Assembly (NCBI GenBank): GCA_015061945.1 | Contig: SUVP01000003.1 | Coordinates: forward strand, 283,078 to 347,077 | Reading direction: 5' to 3' | From: Opitutales bacterium | Lineage (GTDB): Bacteria > Verrucomicrobiota > Verrucomicrobiia > Opitutales > Intestinicryptomonadaceae | DNA: 64,000 nt | Shown here: positions 62,636 to 64,000 of the stretch, piece after piece | How positions within the stretch are numbered: the stretch's first letter is position 1 | Layout of the letters: every line of letters begins with the position of its first letter | Position numbers and translations under genes: made by a program | The notes under the pieces: generated by a model | The model's database searches: none | What the model saw: the letters and a program-made list of their open reading frames with translations, nothing else | Told to the model about the DNA's origin: nothing

Positions 62636-62848
62636 ACTCCGATACAGTTGTTAGTAATTTTTACGCAGAATCAGAAGATAAACTGTTTGATGTTATATCG
62701 CACATATATGAAGTTTAACGGATGCGAAAGCCCAATAGTATTTGTAATAGACGTCGATAAAGATGACTTGCGTTGGAGTCAAAACTCGGAACTTTACACA
62801 GCAATGTCAAGGGCTCAAAGCCTGCTGATTGTCGTCAACAAAAAGTAA
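62617..62848 (+). pseudogene. C-terminal remnant of a UvrD/Rep-type superfamily 1 helicase
   Basis: The readable frame (TTG 62648 to 62848) ends 'FNGCESPIVFVIDVD' and 'SELYTAMSRAQSLLIVVN', which match the end of UvrD-type helicases (motif V region and the motif VI Y-x-A-x-S/T-R-A). The preceding stretch continues best in another frame (62617-62715, 'NFYAESEDKLFDVISHIYEV'), which suggests a frameshift near 62712. No N-terminal helicase domain exists. Decayed fragment beside a recombinase gene. Confidence 0.5.
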
Positions 62849-62851
62849 TTT

Positions 62852-63865
62852 TCATAGTCTTGCTTTGTAGAAATTAAAGAAAGTCCAAGCGTCGTCTTTG
62901 GTAATACCTTGCATATTTACATATCGTGTACGCAGTAGGTGTAAATCTCTATGCCCCATTTCTGATTGTAGAAGTATTAGATTTTTCAGATGTTTTAGGT
63001 GATATGATGCAAAAGTGTGTCGTAAAACATCATTTACCCATTTTTTCTTAAATCCTGCATCATCGCGTAAGGCTTTCCAGCGTCGAACCCAATTTGCAGG
63101 GCATATTTTTTCAGAGGGTTTTTTTCTCAGCCGATAAAGCCATTTTCGCAAGACAGTCGATATTTCTATGTGTCGAGCCCCTCCGGTCTTACTATTTCGA
63201 GAGCGTATTGTGATAATTTTTTCATCGAGATCTATATCGCTCCACTTTAGGCGTAATACTTCATTAGGTCGGACTCCAGCCCAAAGCATTATTCCAAGTC
63301 CGGCTTGACACGCTTTATGTTTTGGTTGTTTAGATGTTTTTAGTAGTTGCGATATTTCGGTAATTGATAACGCTCTAATTTCATTTTCCTTTGTAGGTTG
63401 AACTTCTATGGAAGTGATTGGATTTTTCTTTAGCCAGTTATGTTTTATAGCAAATGTAAAAAATCCAGATAAAAATGTTCTTCCTTTGTTAAATTGAACA
63501 GGCGAATCAAATGATTTTTTCAACCAATCTTCGCATCGAGAAGCCGTTAGGTTTGAGAATTTTACCATTTTCATCTCTGGACAGATCCTAAATAAACGAC
63601 CACCCAAATATTTTATATCGTTTAACGAATCCTTACTTAAAGCGGATTTTGAACTTACATACATTTCAAACGCTTTTATTAAAGTCTTGTTAACGTTTTG
63701 TTCTTGATAGGCTTTAAGCCCAAGATCAATAACGTTTTTACATAGCCGAAAATCGTTGTAATCTTTTATGTTATTTTGTTTTAAATCGAGAATGTTGCGA
63801 ATGAGTCTAATCGCATCCAAAATCGATATGTTAGTGCCTTCAAGTAATTTAATTGCTGATGTCAT
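62852..63865 (-). CDS. tyrosine recombinase/phage-type integrase
   Basis: 337 residues. N-terminal SAM-like DNA-binding part ('LIKAFEMYVSSKSALSKDSLNDIKYL...'), catalytic part from about 165: the Arg in 'LWAGVRPNEVLRLKWSDI', Lys in 'RNSKTGGARHIEI' (candidate), 'VNDVLRHTFASYH' (box II, in which the usual His-x-x-Arg first residue is Asn), His in 'MGHRDLHLL' and the Tyr nucleophile in 'RTRYVNM'. It catalyses site-specific strand exchange. Orientation is away from the window end. It is likely the recombinase of a mobile element whose left part may be the neighbouring remnant or the IbrAB operon. Confidence 0.85.
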   Translation of the reverse strand: MTSAIKLLEGTNISILDAIRLIRNILDLKQNNIKDYNDFRLCKNVIDLGLKAYQEQNVNKTLIKAFEMYVSSKSALSKDSLNDIKYLGGRLFRICPEMKMVKFSNLTASRCEDWLKKSFDSPVQFNKGRTFLSGFFTFAIKHNWLKKNPITSIEVQPTKENEIRALSITEISQLLKTSKQPKHKACQAGLGIMLWAGVRPNEVLRLKWSDIDLDEKIITIRSRNSKTGGARHIEISTVLRKWLYRLRKKPSEKICPANWVRRWKALRDDAGFKKKWVNDVLRHTFASYHLKHLKNLILLQSEMGHRDLHLLRTRYVNMQGITKDDAWTFFNFYKARL

Positions 63866-63878
63866 TTTATTTGCATTG

Positions 63879-63893
63879 TGTATTTGGAATACA
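63879..63893. promoter_or_regulatory. short palindrome upstream of the integrase
   Basis: TGTATT (63879-63884) and AATACA (63888-63893) around a 3-base centre, 14 bases upstream of the integrase ATG. A possible repressor site; nothing else is recognisable in the remaining 107 bases of the window. Confidence 0.4.
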
Positions 63894-64000
63894 GTATGAA
63901 CGCTTTATGCGTAGTCTGTTGATTATTAGTACGATACAAAAATGAGTAAATCCCAATAGGGACAATTTGTGCAAACTATTTTTACAACAAAATTCTCTAT

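Noticed and set aside
1..64000. tRNA, rRNA or CRISPR array
   Set aside because: No T-arm GGTTCGA-type pattern in any intergenic gap, no rRNA-like block and no regularly spaced repeats with spacers.

Overview
The window is AT-rich DNA from a Gram-negative, sugar-degrading bacterium. It probably belongs to a gut-type member of the PVC group (Verrucomicrobiota, Kiritimatiellota or Lentisphaerota). The evidence is an LpxC-FabZ fusion followed by lpxA (outer-membrane lipid A), many secreted glycosidases with signal peptides, several Tat-type signals on Gfo/Idh/MocA, TIM-barrel and metallophosphoesterase proteins, a lysine/alanine-rich histone H1-like protein, and standard TTGACA-type promoter and Shine-Dalgarno elements. 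The lpxC-fabZ fusion also occurs in Bacteroidota, so the phylum is an inference. No tRNA, rRNA operon or CRISPR array is visible.

Layout. 1-15.2 kb: a carbohydrate locus. A LacI-family gene is flanked by two near-identical palindromic operators. One lies in front of a six-gene minus-strand operon (U32-like protein, three tandem QueG/reductive-dehalogenase-like Fe-S proteins, MFS transporter, mutarotase-like protein). The other lies between lacI and two tandem 1.1-kilo-residue secreted clan GH-A enzymes. 15.2-25.2 kb: Sel1-repeat proteins, rplT-rpmI, a Tat-exported sugar isomerase-like protein, mnmA with an unusual sigma-54-activator-like regulator, two Tat-type metallophosphoesterases and a GH5-like lipoprotein. 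25.3-43.4 kb: mostly housekeeping genes (hpf, ftsK, recN, lpxC-fabZ, lpxA, an AsnC-type regulator with an aminotransferase, der, fmt, an H1-like protein, rnhC, rnhB). 43.4-54.7 kb: an (alpha/alpha)6 glycosidase, two tandem DmpG-type aldolases, a Fic protein, two tandem GH36-like alpha-galactosidases and class II aldolase. 54.8-64 kb: nhaD and rnpB (minus strand), then a tightly coupled operon of unknown purpose (small membrane ORF, 80-residue protein, SNF2 helicase, IbrA-like PAPS-reductase, IbrB-like ParB protein), an oxidoreductase/isomerase pair, a helicase remnant and a tyrosine recombinase.

How it works together. The LacI locus looks like one regulon that cuts a galactoside-type glycan outside the cytoplasm, imports the product, and processes it with cobalamin/Fe-S type enzymes whose chemistry I cannot name. 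Tandem duplication is a theme: GH-A pair, metallophosphoesterase pair, aldolase pair, GH36 pair, QueG-like triplet.

The most striking observations are: (1) a textbook transcription attenuator with a Phe/Tyr-rich leader peptide in front of a DmpG-type aldolase, where no aromatic pathway gene is seen; (2) the operator-linked QueG-like triplet with a U32 protein; (3) the SNF2-IbrA-IbrB operon next to rnpB, a candidate mobile DNA-modification, defence or regulatory system; (4) a structured lpxC leader; (5) a NifA-like activator with a degenerate GAFTGA loop.
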